NCBI GenBank assembly: GCA_963663145.1
Contig: OY760134.1
Location: 496,001-560,000 of the forward strand
Length of the DNA stretch: 64,000 nucleotides
Origin: Azotimanducus sp963663145
GTDB taxonomy: Bacteria; Pseudomonadota; Gammaproteobacteria; Pseudomonadales; Azotimanducaceae
Reading direction: 5' to 3'
Position numbers and translations under genes: made by a program. Shown in pieces: positions 26,691-36,445 of the stretch; positions within the stretch are counted from its first letter, which is position 1, and each line of letters begins with the position of its first letter. The notes beneath the pieces are model-generated. The model worked only from the letters and a program-made list of their open reading frames with translations. It made no database searches and was not told the origin of the DNA.

Positions 26691-27506
26691 CTAAAAGTCA
26701 ATGCAGGCATGGGTGAATTGCGCCGCTTGCTTGCTGAGTCTCGCCTTGACTGCTTCAATCTGATTCGCAGAACCAATCAGTTGGGTTTGAATAGCTTGCT
26801 CAAGCCCGAAGCCTTCGTGCGTATTCAGATGCCAAGTTTCTTCGAGGAGTTTCTTGGCACCGCGCACCGCATCGGGTGAGTGCACGGCGATACTGCGTGC
26901 AAGCTCCATGGCAGCCTCTAGGGGATGGTCGGCGACGCGTGTGACCAAGCCGAGTTCGACCGCCTCGGTTCCACTTACGGTTCGTCCGCTGAAGGTCAAC
27001 TCCTTGGCAACATCAAACGGCACAAGCCCGCGTAGCGTTTGGGTGATGCCCATGTCTGGAATGAGCCCCCAATTGACTTCAAATACCGAGAGTTTGGCAT
27101 CCGGGGCGGCAATTCGTATGTCCGCACCCAAGGCGATTTGCAGTCCGCCGCCATAAGCCACTCCGTGCAGCGCTGCGATCACCGGCATGGGCAGCCGCCG
27201 CCACGCGACGGCTACTTCTTGTCCGAGATTGGGACTGCTGGGCTCCGGCTTCTCAAGCCCCGCTCCTTGGGTTTGAGACCCGCTATCCGCCATGGATTGA
27301 AAGGATGCGAAGTCGAGGCCGGCGCAAAACCCTCGCCCCTCGCCCGAGAGCACGACCGCGCGGGTGCCCCTGTCTTCCTGCAGACTCTTCGCCGCGTCCG
27401 CAATCGCACGAACCATCTCGCCGCTCAGCGCATTGTATTTTTCCGCTCGATTCAGTCGAACGTCGGCGATTCCGTTCTCGCGAGCGATGGTGACCAGCTG
27501 TGTCAT
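26691..27506 (-). CDS. Enoyl-CoA hydratase/isomerase (crotonase) family protein
   Basis: A 271-residue crotonase-fold protein: GIADVRLNRAEKYNALSGEM at the start, the first oxyanion loop GRGFCAGLDF, and the second, ALHGVAYGGGLQIALGADIR. The residue after the GGGLQ helix and the EVNWGLIPDMG segment correspond to the position of catalytic acids, but the Glu pattern of classic hydratases is not clear, so isomerase or other crotonase chemistry is possible. It lies 110 nt downstream of soxG on the same strand. Confidence 0.87.
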   Translation of the reverse strand: MTQLVTIARENGIADVRLNRAEKYNALSGEMVRAIADAAKSLQEDRGTRAVVLSGEGRGFCAGLDFASFQSMADSGSQTQGAGLEKPEPSSPNLGQEVAVAWRRLPMPVIAALHGVAYGGGLQIALGADIRIAAPDAKLSVFEVNWGLIPDMGITQTLRGLVPFDVAKELTFSGRTVSGTEAVELGLVTRVADHPLEAAMELARSIAVHSPDAVRGAKKLLEETWHLNTHEGFGLEQAIQTQLIGSANQIEAVKARLSKQAAQFTHACIDF

Positions 27507-27616
27507 TTGAGGGGTGTCCGATCAAGTTGAGTATTCCAGTGTCGCATACTAAGGCGGAGATTGTTAAGTGGCCGAATTCGCAGGCGCAGGCTGTTCCAAT
27601 GAGAAATGGAATGGCC

Positions 27617-28135
27617 TTAAAGCCCAAGCGTGGTCGCTCGGTTTTCTAGCCATTCGAACAGCCAGGAGGCGGCGCTTCTTTCGACTAGGCAGAGCACCTC
27701 GTCCGCTGAGCGCACCAGAATGATCACCGCGAGGTCTGCGAACCTGAGGCGAGCGGCGAACCCGGGCGTAAACGGAACGGCGCTGGTTTCGTTCTCGATC
27801 AGGCGTCGGGTCGATGTGCCCTTGATCTCGATCGCGATGAGGCCGCTCGATGCGGCCCTGGCAAAGCAGCCGGGCAGCGGATCCGACTCGCATTGAGCCA
27901 GCAATTCACCGGTTTCGCGATCATCGAGCAATATTCGCTCATCCGGCCCAATCCATATAACTCGGCCTTCGTAGGTGAGTGGCGCGGCATCCTTGCCAAT
28001 CTTCCCTAGAGCGCCTTGGGGTAGATTTCGCCCTTTGACCTGAACGAACCCATACTCGAGTGATTCTCCAAGTGAGATCGCTTGACCTTGATAACTGCGC
28101 GCCTCGATCGGGGAAGCTGCCTTCAGACTAGCCAT
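27617..28135 (-). CDS. soxG: Sarcosine oxidase gamma subunit
   Basis: A 172-residue protein recognised by context and by its folate-domain-like sequence (VIWIGPDERILL, SGLIAIEIKGTSTRRL and FRFADLAV-like ARLRFADLAVIILV). The ATG at 28135 has AAGGAG upstream within the end of soxA and overlaps soxA by 8 bp, so translation is coupled. It is the last gene of a standard soxBDAG operon. The gamma subunit is a structural part of the heterotetrameric enzyme, close to the tetrahydrofolate site. Confidence 0.85.
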   Translation of the reverse strand: MASLKAASPIEARSYQGQAISLGESLEYGFVQVKGRNLPQGALGKIGKDAAPLTYEGRVIWIGPDERILLDDRETGELLAQCESDPLPGCFARAASSGLIAIEIKGTSTRRLIENETSAVPFTPGFAARLRFADLAVIILVRSADEVLCLVERSAASWLFEWLENRATTLGL

Positions 28136-31025
28136 GCAGCCGCTCTCCTTCGGGGTCGAAAAACACCGGTGAGGTGACGCGCAGTCCATGACGGATACCA
28201 CAATCGTAACTCTCAAGCTCTTCGTCCATCCGTTCCTGGCCACCCTTCAGAAGCCCCATGCCTACCGGCCGATTCAATGTCGGGCTGAAGCAGGCCGAAG
28301 TGACATAGCCTTGCGACTTGGTTTCACCCTTGTTGGTCAGGTGTGCACCCGCAATCAGATCTCCGCGCCGGTCGAGCGGCTCCAGGCCCACGAGCTGCAG
28401 TCGGTCCCCGCGGACATTGTTGGGCAGGCTCAAGGATCGCTTGCCGATAAAGTCCGCCTTCTTGCGCATTGCCACCGGGCCCCAGCCCACGTCCTGCGCA
28501 ACCGTTTGCCCGTCCGTGTCGCTTCCGACGTGCATGTACCCCTTTTCGATGCGCAGCACCATCATGGTTTCCACCCCATAGGGTGTCACGCCCAAGTCTT
28601 CCCCGCGCCGAAGGGCTTCATCCCACAAATCGGGGCCATAGGCCGCAGGCACGTTGACCTCGAAGCAGACTTCTCCAGAAAAACTGACTCTCATAATGCG
28701 CGTCGGCACGCCTTCAAGATGCCCGGTGCGTATGCCCATGAACGGAAAGGCGTCGCGAGACAAGTCAATATCCGTATCGAAGCGATTCAATAGCTCGCGT
28801 GCCTTGGGTCCGGCGATGGTCACATTGGCCCAGCTTTCGGTCGCGTTCATGAGGGTGACGTCCATGTTCATCAATTCGCACTGCAACCATTCCTCCATGG
28901 TGCTGAATACATGCGCGGCATGGGCGCTGGTGGTGCTGACAAGAAAGTCCGTGTCTCCAAGCCGACAAAAGACGCCATCGTCAAAGATCACGCCCTTCTC
29001 GTTAAGCATGAGACCGTAGCGGCAATTGCCGACTTTGAGCGTCGGCACGTTGTTGAGGTAGATGAAATTCAGGAACTCTGCCGCGTCCGGACCGCGCACT
29101 TCGATCTTGCCGAGCGCGGAGCCGTCACAGATGCCCACCCCCGCTCGAACCGTCAGCACCTCTCGACGCACGGCGCTTTCTTCATCTTCGCCCGGTTGGG
29201 GATAACAGGCTGGACGACGCCAGGCGCCGTAGATTTCCATCTCCGCACGCAGCTGCAAATGCTGGCGGTGCATGGGCAACTCGCGCACCGGCGCATAGAA
29301 GCGACCGGTCTTATCACCCACAAGGGCGCCCAGGCTGACCGGCATGTAGGGAGGCCTGTAGGTGGTGGTGCCGACTTCTGAAATGGAACGTTCGGTGGCT
29401 TCGGCGAGATGCGTGAGGGCATTCAGATTGCTGGTCTTTCCCTGATCCACCGCCATGCCGTTGGTCGTGTAGCGCTTCATGTGCTCGACCGACGAATAAT
29501 TCTCGCGTATGGCGAGGTCGAGATCCGCCACCGTCACGTCGTAGAGGAGATCCACCCATTGGTTGGAAGTCTTGCCGACGCTGGAGAATCTGGGGCCAAG
29601 TCCCTGGCTGTATTCCGCCGTCGAAGTATCTGCCGCGCCCTTGGCAACGGCTTCAAGCGAAGCTTCAAGGTTGAAGTTGCCACGTGCGGCACCTATCACA
29701 TCCAAGCCGTCCGAACGAGGTTCCGGCACAAAAGCCGCGAGTGATTCCTCATAGCGAAGCGGCGTCTTCACATGGCTCGCCAAGTGCACGCAGGGTGCCA
29801 GACCCCCGGACACACCGAGGGCATTACAGGACAGCTTAAAGGTCTCTGCCGGAAAATCCGCGCCCTTGCGCTGCGATACGACAATGCCCTTCAACGACTT
29901 CCCGCCGCTCGTATTGACGACATCGCAGCCGAGGTGTACCGGCAGGCCAAGATGCTTGTAGGGCACTCCCGGCTCAAATCTCGAATCAATGATAGCGCTG
30001 ACAAATACGCCCCTATCGGCGAAATCGCTTGCGGCCTTGTACAGGAGGTCATTGTTTCCGGCCAGCACCAGGTCGCGGCCCGCCACCACCCCATATCGGT
30101 GCAGATAGGACTGCATGGCGCCCAGCAACATGATGCCCGGTCGATCATTATTCTCGAAGACCAGCGGCTGTTCGATCGCACCTGTGGCGACGATGATCTT
30201 CTTGGCGCGGATGCTGATCAATTCCTCGCGCGCGGCGCCTCCCCCGGATTCTTGCGCGCGGCGAACCGCCAAGGCCAGATTATGATCATAGAGGCCGGTT
30301 ACCCTGGTATGCGTCAAGGCCTGGATTTGATCAGCACAGGTAACCGCCGCAACCTGTTCTGAGAGCCATTGATCGCATGTTTGCGCCTGCACTTTGGTGG
30401 GGCTTGAGAGCAAGCTTCCGCCAAAGCGCGTGTCCTGTTCGGCAATCACCACCGAGCCGCCCGACTCTTCCGCCGCAAGCGCCGCCGACAGGCCGACAGG
30501 GCCGCCCCCGCACACAAGCACATCCACAGACAGATGACGTTCAATATACCGGTCCGGGTCGGGACTCTTCGGCGAGACGCCGAATCCGGCGGTGTGGCGA
30601 ATGAAATACTCGTAGAGGTGCCAAGATGGCCAGATGAAGGTCTTGTTATAGAAGCCGGCGGGTATGAGTGAGGAAAAGTAATCAAAGGTGCGAAACAGGT
30701 CGAATTCAACGCTCGGCCAGTGGCTCTGGGTGCGTGTTTCGAGCCCTTGAACCAATGGCAAAAGGCTTGCGCGCACATTGGGGATGCCGCGCGCGCCTTC
30801 GCCCACTTGAATCAGCGCGCCGGTCTCCTCAACGCCCGCGGCGAACACGCCCCTTGGCCTATGCCGCTTGAAACTGCGTCCGAATGTTCGAACCCCGGAT
30901 GCGAGCAACGCGGAGGCCAATGTGTCCCCGGCATAGCCTTGGTATCGCTTGCCATTGAAGCGAAAAATAATCGGCTCCTCCGAGCGAATCTCCTGTCCTT
31001 CGCCGATGCGATAGCCACCGCTCAT
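28128..31025 (-). CDS. soxA: Sarcosine oxidase alpha subunit
   Basis: A 965-residue subunit, the normal length. Order: an N-terminal ferredoxin-like region (FNGKRYQGYAGDTLASALLA, SFKRHRPRG), a nucleotide-binding domain with DVLVCGGGPVGLSAALAAEE near residue 165, and a C-terminal GcvT/tetrahydrofolate domain (EIRGPDAAEFLNF-like, TPYGVETMMVLRIEKGYMHVG). The ATG at 31025 overlaps the soxD stop by 4 bp (ATGA); an in-frame upstream codon lies inside soxD. With SoxB, D and G it oxidises sarcosine to glycine, giving H2O2 and 5,10-methylene-THF. Confidence 0.93.
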   Translation of the reverse strand: MSGGYRIGEGQEIRSEEPIIFRFNGKRYQGYAGDTLASALLASGVRTFGRSFKRHRPRGVFAAGVEETGALIQVGEGARGIPNVRASLLPLVQGLETRTQSHWPSVEFDLFRTFDYFSSLIPAGFYNKTFIWPSWHLYEYFIRHTAGFGVSPKSPDPDRYIERHLSVDVLVCGGGPVGLSAALAAEESGGSVVIAEQDTRFGGSLLSSPTKVQAQTCDQWLSEQVAAVTCADQIQALTHTRVTGLYDHNLALAVRRAQESGGGAAREELISIRAKKIIVATGAIEQPLVFENNDRPGIMLLGAMQSYLHRYGVVAGRDLVLAGNNDLLYKAASDFADRGVFVSAIIDSRFEPGVPYKHLGLPVHLGCDVVNTSGGKSLKGIVVSQRKGADFPAETFKLSCNALGVSGGLAPCVHLASHVKTPLRYEESLAAFVPEPRSDGLDVIGAARGNFNLEASLEAVAKGAADTSTAEYSQGLGPRFSSVGKTSNQWVDLLYDVTVADLDLAIRENYSSVEHMKRYTTNGMAVDQGKTSNLNALTHLAEATERSISEVGTTTYRPPYMPVSLGALVGDKTGRFYAPVRELPMHRQHLQLRAEMEIYGAWRRPACYPQPGEDEESAVRREVLTVRAGVGICDGSALGKIEVRGPDAAEFLNFIYLNNVPTLKVGNCRYGLMLNEKGVIFDDGVFCRLGDTDFLVSTTSAHAAHVFSTMEEWLQCELMNMDVTLMNATESWANVTIAGPKARELLNRFDTDIDLSRDAFPFMGIRTGHLEGVPTRIMRVSFSGEVCFEVNVPAAYGPDLWDEALRRGEDLGVTPYGVETMMVLRIEKGYMHVGSDTDGQTVAQDVGWGPVAMRKKADFIGKRSLSLPNNVRGDRLQLVGLEPLDRRGDLIAGAHLTNKGETKSQGYVTSACFSPTLNRPVGMGLLKGGQERMDEELESYDCGIRHGLRVTSPVFFDPEGERLHG

Positions 31026-31297
31026 TGGGCGGGCTCCGGCTTGGGTTCGAGAATCGAGTAGGCGCGCGTGATTTCGTGGGTGACCGTGTCGCGAGCAAGA
31101 TTGAACCAGGTGCCGCAACCGAAGCTATGGCACCAGCGCTCATAGTGAAGACCTTTCGGATTATCGCGAAAATACAGGTACTGGCCCCAGGTTTCATCGT
31201 CTACCGATTCATCGGGCCGAACAATATGACCTTCACCGCCGAAGGTGAATTCCTGCTCGTCGCGTGCGCCGCAGTGTGGACAAGGAATCAGGAACAT
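31022..31297 (-). CDS. soxD: Sarcosine oxidase delta subunit
   Basis: A 91-residue zinc-binding subunit. The start MFLIPCPHCGARDEQEF and the later HYERWCHSFGCGTWFN carry the Cys/His ligands of the SoxD family. It is coupled at both ends: its ATG overlaps the soxB stop (TGATG) and its TGA overlaps the soxA ATG. The gene order B-D-A-G is the standard one. Confidence 0.93.
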   Translation of the reverse strand: MFLIPCPHCGARDEQEFTFGGEGHIVRPDESVDDETWGQYLYFRDNPKGLHYERWCHSFGCGTWFNLARDTVTHEITRAYSILEPKPEPAQ

Positions 31298-32541
31298 CAG
31301 TGCGCAACCCCTGCGGCGGCGCCTTCGTCAATCAGCGCGCCGGTATAAAAGCGTTCGAGGTTGAAGCCCGTCACCAGAGGATGCGGTTCGTCGTGAGCGA
31401 TTGTGTAGGCGAGCGTTTCGCCTCCGGCGGGTATCGCCTTGTAGCCGCCTGTCCCCCAGCCGCAATTGATATAAATCCCTTGCACCGGTGTCTTGCCGAG
31501 AATAGCGGTGGTGTCCGGGGAGATGTCCACTATGCCGGCCCAATGTCTCATGACCTTCAGGCGGCTAAACCAGGGAAAGAGTTCCAAGATGGCGCGGATG
31601 TTAATTCGATAGGTGTACACGCTGCCCCGCTGCGCATACGAATGATGCATATCGGCGCCGCCACCTATAACGATTTCTCCGCGGTCCGACTGGCTCGCGT
31701 AGGCGTGCACGGCCCCGGACATGATGACGGTGTTGAGTATGGGCTTAATGGGTTCGGTGACCATGGCTTGCAGCGGCATGCTGGTAATGGGCAAGCGGAA
31801 TCCGGACATCTTGGCAAGCACGCTGGAGTGCCCGGCCGCTACCAAGGCGAGTTTCTTGGTTGCGATCGTGCCCTTGGTGGTGCGAACTCCTTGCACCTGC
31901 CCGTCCTTGATATCAATGCCGCTGACTTCACAGCCTTGGATGATGTCGACGCCTAGGCTGTCGGCGCCTCGCGCCAACGCCCAGACAATCGCATCGTGAC
32001 GGGAAATGCCTCCGCGCGGCTGAAAGAAGCCGCCAAGAATCGGATAGTGCGCGTCAAGGTTCAAGCAAGGGGCGAGCTTGGCGATTTCGCTTCGTGACGT
32101 GAGTTTTGAATCCACGCCGTTAAGCTTGATCGAGTTGAACCAACGGCGATTGGCTTCAAGGTCGTGGCGTGAATGCGCGAGGGTGAGCACGCCGCGTTGG
32201 CTGACCATCAGGTTGAAGTTGAGTTCTTGGCTGAGCCGCTCGTAGAGCTGTACGGAACGGTCGTAGAATGAGGAGCTCTCGGGATAGAAATAATTGCTGC
32301 GAACGACTTGCGTATTGCGCCCCGAATTGCCGCCACCGATATAGCCCTTCTCAAGTACGGCGACATTTCTGATGCCGTGTTGGCTGGCCAGAAAGTACGC
32401 GGTCGCCAATCCATGGCCACCGGCACCAACGATGACCACATCGTAGCTCGCCTTGGGCTCCGGCAAGCGCCAAACGGGATCCCAATGCTGGTGATCCGAC
32501 AAGGCGTTACGGGCTAGATTCCAAGCGGAGTAGCGTGACAA
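31297..32541 (-). CDS. soxB: Sarcosine oxidase beta subunit
   Basis: A 414-residue flavoprotein with an N-terminal ADP-binding fold (YDVVIVGAGGHGLATAYFLA), then GGGNSGRNTQVVRSNYFYPE, the region that carries the covalent FMN and binds FAD in characterised SoxB proteins. It holds the sarcosine oxidation site. It starts with TTG at 32541, with AGGAAA upstream. It is the first gene of soxBDAG, divergent from an lldD-like gene across a 158-bp gap that must contain the operon promoter. Confidence 0.93.
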   Translation of the reverse strand: MSRYSAWNLARNALSDHQHWDPVWRLPEPKASYDVVIVGAGGHGLATAYFLASQHGIRNVAVLEKGYIGGGNSGRNTQVVRSNYFYPESSSFYDRSVQLYERLSQELNFNLMVSQRGVLTLAHSRHDLEANRRWFNSIKLNGVDSKLTSRSEIAKLAPCLNLDAHYPILGGFFQPRGGISRHDAIVWALARGADSLGVDIIQGCEVSGIDIKDGQVQGVRTTKGTIATKKLALVAAGHSSVLAKMSGFRLPITSMPLQAMVTEPIKPILNTVIMSGAVHAYASQSDRGEIVIGGGADMHHSYAQRGSVYTYRINIRAILELFPWFSRLKVMRHWAGIVDISPDTTAILGKTPVQGIYINCGWGTGGYKAIPAGGETLAYTIAHDEPHPLVTGFNLERFYTGALIDEGAAAGVAH

Positions 32542-32699
32542 GAAAGTTTCCTGGTTCCCGTTTCATGACGCACGTGTTGGGCATTGCCTCAAGCCTTGCA
32601 TCAATGCACACAATTCTAATGCGAATTTAGCGCCGAACGGCATTGAATTCGCGAGCAAGTCATAATGACGAGATTCTTTCCTGTCGGAGGCTGGGCTTC

Positions 32700-33854
32700 T
32701 TGAAACTCTGCCATTGCCGTAATATCGACGATCTACGCCGACGCGCCGAATCCAAGCTGCCCGCGCCCATGTTTCACTACCTCGACGGCGGCGCGGACGA
32801 TGAGGTCAGCCTGCGTCGCAACACGCAAGCCTTCGATGAATATGAGCTGCTGCCCAACTACCTTCAGAACATTGAAGACGTTGATCTGAGTGCGCGGGTG
32901 CTCGGCGCCGACCTGAAGCTCCCTTTCTTTCTCTCTCCGACGGGCATGTCGCGCCTGTTTCATCATCACCGAGAGCTCGGCGTGGCTCGCGCCGCCGAAA
33001 AGTTCGGCACCCTCTACTCGCTCTCTACGGTTGGCACCACGAGCATTGAGGAAATTGCACAAACCGTAACCTGCCCGAAGATGTTCCAAATCTACATCCT
33101 GCGGGACCGGGAACTCACGCGCGAATTTGTCGTGCGCTGTAAGGAAGCTGGTTTTACCGCCTTGTGCCTGACCGTGGATACGCCTGTGGCGGGCAATCGC
33201 GAGCGTGATTTCGTGCATGGCATGAGCATGCCGCCCAAGTTTGGCCTGAAGAGCTTGTGGAGCTTTGCGACCCACCCTGGTTGGGCCTTCAATCTCCTGC
33301 GCTACCCCGATTTTCGGCTTGCCAACGTGGTGCATCGGGTCGATGCGCTCGCCAAGGGCACCATGAGCCTTATTCAATATGTGAACAGCCAATTCGACCC
33401 GACGATCAATTGGAAGGATGCTGAATGGATCATTTCGGAGTGGGGCGGGCCCTTTGCCATCAAAGGATTGCAGACCGCCGAGGACGCACGGCGGGCGGTG
33501 GATGTCGGTGCCAGCGCCATCATGATCTCTAATCACGGAGGACGCCAACTCGACGGCACACCGGCACCTATCGACTGCCTGTCGCCCATGCGCGATGCCG
33601 TGGGCGATTCCATCGAGCTGATTCTTGATGGCGGCGTGCGCCGCGGCACACACATTTTGAAGGCGCTCGCCAAGGGTGCCGATGCCTGTTCGCTTGGGCG
33701 TGCCTACCTTTATGGACTCGGCGCCGGCGGTCGGGCGGGTGTCGAACGCGCACTGCACCTATTGCGTCAAGAACTCGTCCGTGACATGTCGCTACTCGGC
33801 TGTCGCACCTTGGATGATGTGACCTCTAGGAAGGTATGGCAGCGGGGTATGTGA
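32700..33854 (+). CDS. lldD: FMN-dependent alpha-hydroxy-acid dehydrogenase (L-lactate dehydrogenase-like)
   Basis: A 384-residue FMN TIM-barrel enzyme: IDDLRRRAESKLPAPMFHYL and DGGADDEVSLRRN at the start, and the active-site ISNHGGRQLDGTPAPIDCL with the catalytic His near the end, followed by DGGVRRGTHILKALAKGA. The family oxidises L-lactate or other 2-hydroxy acids and passes electrons to the respiratory chain. The TTG at 32700 was chosen because CGGAGG lies 9 nt upstream and it gives the family's usual start; an earlier TTG at 32643 lacks such a site. The substrate could be lactate, mandelate or glycolate. Confidence 0.85.
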   Translation: MKLCHCRNIDDLRRRAESKLPAPMFHYLDGGADDEVSLRRNTQAFDEYELLPNYLQNIEDVDLSARVLGADLKLPFFLSPTGMSRLFHHHRELGVARAAEKFGTLYSLSTVGTTSIEEIAQTVTCPKMFQIYILRDRELTREFVVRCKEAGFTALCLTVDTPVAGNRERDFVHGMSMPPKFGLKSLWSFATHPGWAFNLLRYPDFRLANVVHRVDALAKGTMSLIQYVNSQFDPTINWKDAEWIISEWGGPFAIKGLQTAEDARRAVDVGASAIMISNHGGRQLDGTPAPIDCLSPMRDAVGDSIELILDGGVRRGTHILKALAKGADACSLGRAYLYGLGAGGRAGVERALHLLRQELVRDMSLLGCRTLDDVTSRKVWQRGM

Positions 33855-34008
33855 CCACCGCGACTCGAAATGATTCATGTTCCGCGAAGCCCGATGCTGA
33901 TCAAAGCCGACAATCACACCAAGCTTCTCTAGCTCATCCGATAAGTAGGGGTATACGCAACGCGGGCTCGTGTCTCACCTGCGCCCGGTTAATTTTCCGC
34001 ATCCGCCT

Positions 34009-36345
34009 CTAGCGTCCTGGATTGTCCTTCATGCGGTAGCCGACGCCGCGTTCGGTGACTATGTAGGACGGCGCATCTGCATTGTCGCCGAGCCTGCGTC
34101 GAAGCCGCTTTACGTAAGCGTGAATGACCCTCACATCCTTGGTGCGGCGCCCGTGCCAGACTTGGCGCAACAGCGATTCGTAAGTCAGCACACGACCAGG
34201 ATTGAGGGCCAGCACACGCAGCAAATCGAACTCGGTCGCGGTAAGTTCGATCTCGCCACCATCCACGGTCACCTCTCGTCGGCCGAAGTCGATCGTGAGC
34301 CCGCCGAGCGTAATGGGTTCGGGCTGGCCGCGGCGATGCAGCGCTGCGGCAACCCTCGCAGTGAGTTCCGCAGCGGAAAACGGCTTGACAATGTAGTCTA
34401 CGGCACCGGCGTTCAACGCCTTGACGACGGTCTCCTCACGCCCGTATCCGGAGATGAAGATCACCGACGTTTCGGAGAGTTCCGGCAGGCGTTCCATGAG
34501 TTCGATACCGTCGGTTCCGGGCAACATTAGGTCGAGAAGGACCAGATCGGGCCGCGTGATCCGAATCATGCCTGCCAATTCGCGGTGATCCCCGGTCACC
34601 TGTACGCGATAACCCGCCTTGGTGAGCGCGTCGCGGACATGGCGCAGCGTGCGCGGGTCGTCGTCTAGGACGAGAACGAGCGGCGACCCGTCCGCCTCGC
34701 TGCGATTAGGCGCGGTGATGATTGAACTCGTGGAGTCGGAGTCGATCGCCGCCGGTAAGGTGAAGGTGAATCGCGCACCTTGGCCCGGTCCCGCACTCTC
34801 GGCCCAAATACGCCCACCGTGCGCCTCCACCAAACCCCTGCAGATCGCAAGCCCCAGACCGCCGCTGCCCTCATCCGACCCGCCCACGCCCTGTTTCTTG
34901 AACACCTGCGAGAGTCGCTCCGGAGTTATTCCACGGCCTTCGTCGGCGACGGAGATGGCGACATGCGTACCCTGTCGCTCCACGCTGACCCTGATGGGCG
35001 TCGAGACGGGTGCGTGCTGGGTCGCGTTGGCGAACAGGTTGTTTAGCACCTGTAGGATGCGGCGTCGCTCGGCCATGACCGGCGGCAGGTCGCTTGGCAG
35101 GTCCACCAGCACCGGGTGCGGGCGGGCACCGCTGACGAAGGTGCTCCTGGCGTGCTCGATGAGCGAGCTCACCGCCTCTGGGATCGGCGTCACCGAAAGC
35201 GTGCCCGCCTCTATGTGTCCCGCATCGAGCAGATCCGTGACCAGAGCGCGCATCTGCTCGGCCTGCTCGTCGATCAACCGTGCGTACTCGCGCAATTCCG
35301 CCGGGTCGAGCGTGGCCGTGTGCATCTGCAGCGAAGAGGCTGAGCCTTTGATGGCCATGAGCGGCGCACGCAGTTCGTGGCTCACCAGACCGAGAAACTG
35401 CGCGCGAGCCCGCTCCAGTTCCTCCAGCGGCGCGAGGTCTTGAAGCGCCACGACCATGGACATCACTTCGCCCTCCGTGCCGTAGATCGGCGTGGCGTTG
35501 ATGAGCGTGCGCACCCGCCGTCCGTCGGGTGAAGACAATTCGATCTCTTCGGCACGAACCCGCGATGGCTGGTCCATATGCGTGACCATCGGAAATTCCT
35601 TGAGGGAGAATTCGCGCCCATCGCCGCGTTTGCAGGTCATCACCTGCAACAGCTCCTCGAACGACTGTGCGGGATCGAGCATGGGAGCCGCGAGGCGTTC
35701 CGCTTCCCGGTTGAGGGATACCGGTTGCCCGGTCGCGGCATCGAACACCACCACCGCGACAGGCGAGGTTTCGAGTATAGCCTCCAGGTTCGCCCGCGCA
35801 CGGCGTTCCTCGCGATAGGCGCGTGCGTTGGCGAGGGCCGTTGCGGCTTGGGCGGCAAACAACACCAGAGTCTCCTCGTCCTCGTCGGTGAACGCCTGTC
35901 CGCGCGCTTTCTCGACCAGATAGAAGTTGCCGAGGTGCTCGCCGAAGTGCCGCATCGGCGTGCCCAGAAAGCTTCCCCACCGCATCAGGTCCCCGGAAAA
36001 GCCGAGCGAGCGAGCGTGGGTGGGCATATCCTCGACCCGCAGCGGCGCGGACAGATCGCCGCACACCAGTTCGAAAAACCGCGGCCCATCGGGCCAATGC
36101 TCGATCGCGCGGTGCTCCTCCTGTGTGAGGCCGGAGGTGACCAGATCCTTGGGTTGTCCCTCCTGGTCGACGGTCGCGATGAGGCCGTAGCGGGCTCCGG
36201 TCAGATCTTTGGCGGCCTCCACCACCTCTTGAAGCACGGTCTCGAATTCCAAGCTTGAATTGATGCGCACGCCAGCCTCGATCAACCGGGACATGCGCCC
36301 GCGTAGCGCCCGAATCTCCACCGCATGGTCGCCCTGATCAGTCAT
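34009..36345 (-). CDS. Single-polypeptide two-component system: GAF-PAS-histidine kinase-receiver-winged-helix DNA-binding protein
   Basis: A 778-residue protein holding a whole signalling pathway. GAF is at about 30-175 and PAS at 185-305. The dimerisation/phosphoacceptor helix has His323 (VSHELRAP), and the ATP-binding domain has Asn440, DEGRGI at 468-473 and GSGGLGLAIC at 494-502. A receiver follows with Asp605 (LVLLDLMLPG) and Lys654 (YIVKPF), then an OmpR/PhoB winged helix at about 675-775 ending TERGVGYRMKDN. AAGGGA precedes the ATG. There is no membrane segment, so the signal is sensed in the cytoplasm. No obvious target gene adjoins it. Confidence 0.92.
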   Translation of the reverse strand: MTDQGDHAVEIRALRGRMSRLIEAGVRINSSLEFETVLQEVVEAAKDLTGARYGLIATVDQEGQPKDLVTSGLTQEEHRAIEHWPDGPRFFELVCGDLSAPLRVEDMPTHARSLGFSGDLMRWGSFLGTPMRHFGEHLGNFYLVEKARGQAFTDEDEETLVLFAAQAATALANARAYREERRARANLEAILETSPVAVVVFDAATGQPVSLNREAERLAAPMLDPAQSFEELLQVMTCKRGDGREFSLKEFPMVTHMDQPSRVRAEEIELSSPDGRRVRTLINATPIYGTEGEVMSMVVALQDLAPLEELERARAQFLGLVSHELRAPLMAIKGSASSLQMHTATLDPAELREYARLIDEQAEQMRALVTDLLDAGHIEAGTLSVTPIPEAVSSLIEHARSTFVSGARPHPVLVDLPSDLPPVMAERRRILQVLNNLFANATQHAPVSTPIRVSVERQGTHVAISVADEGRGITPERLSQVFKKQGVGGSDEGSGGLGLAICRGLVEAHGGRIWAESAGPGQGARFTFTLPAAIDSDSTSSIITAPNRSEADGSPLVLVLDDDPRTLRHVRDALTKAGYRVQVTGDHRELAGMIRITRPDLVLLDLMLPGTDGIELMERLPELSETSVIFISGYGREETVVKALNAGAVDYIVKPFSAAELTARVAAALHRRGQPEPITLGGLTIDFGRREVTVDGGEIELTATEFDLLRVLALNPGRVLTYESLLRQVWHGRRTKDVRVIHAYVKRLRRRLGDNADAPSYIVTERGVGYRMKDNPGR

Positions 36346-36445
36346 TGGGATCCCTTGCTGTATCAGTAATGCATGAATTGGTGTCAGTCTAGTTGCTTTC
36401 GGAGCGTGGTGGGAGTGTTGCTGAGAATGTCGCAGTCAAGTCAAT

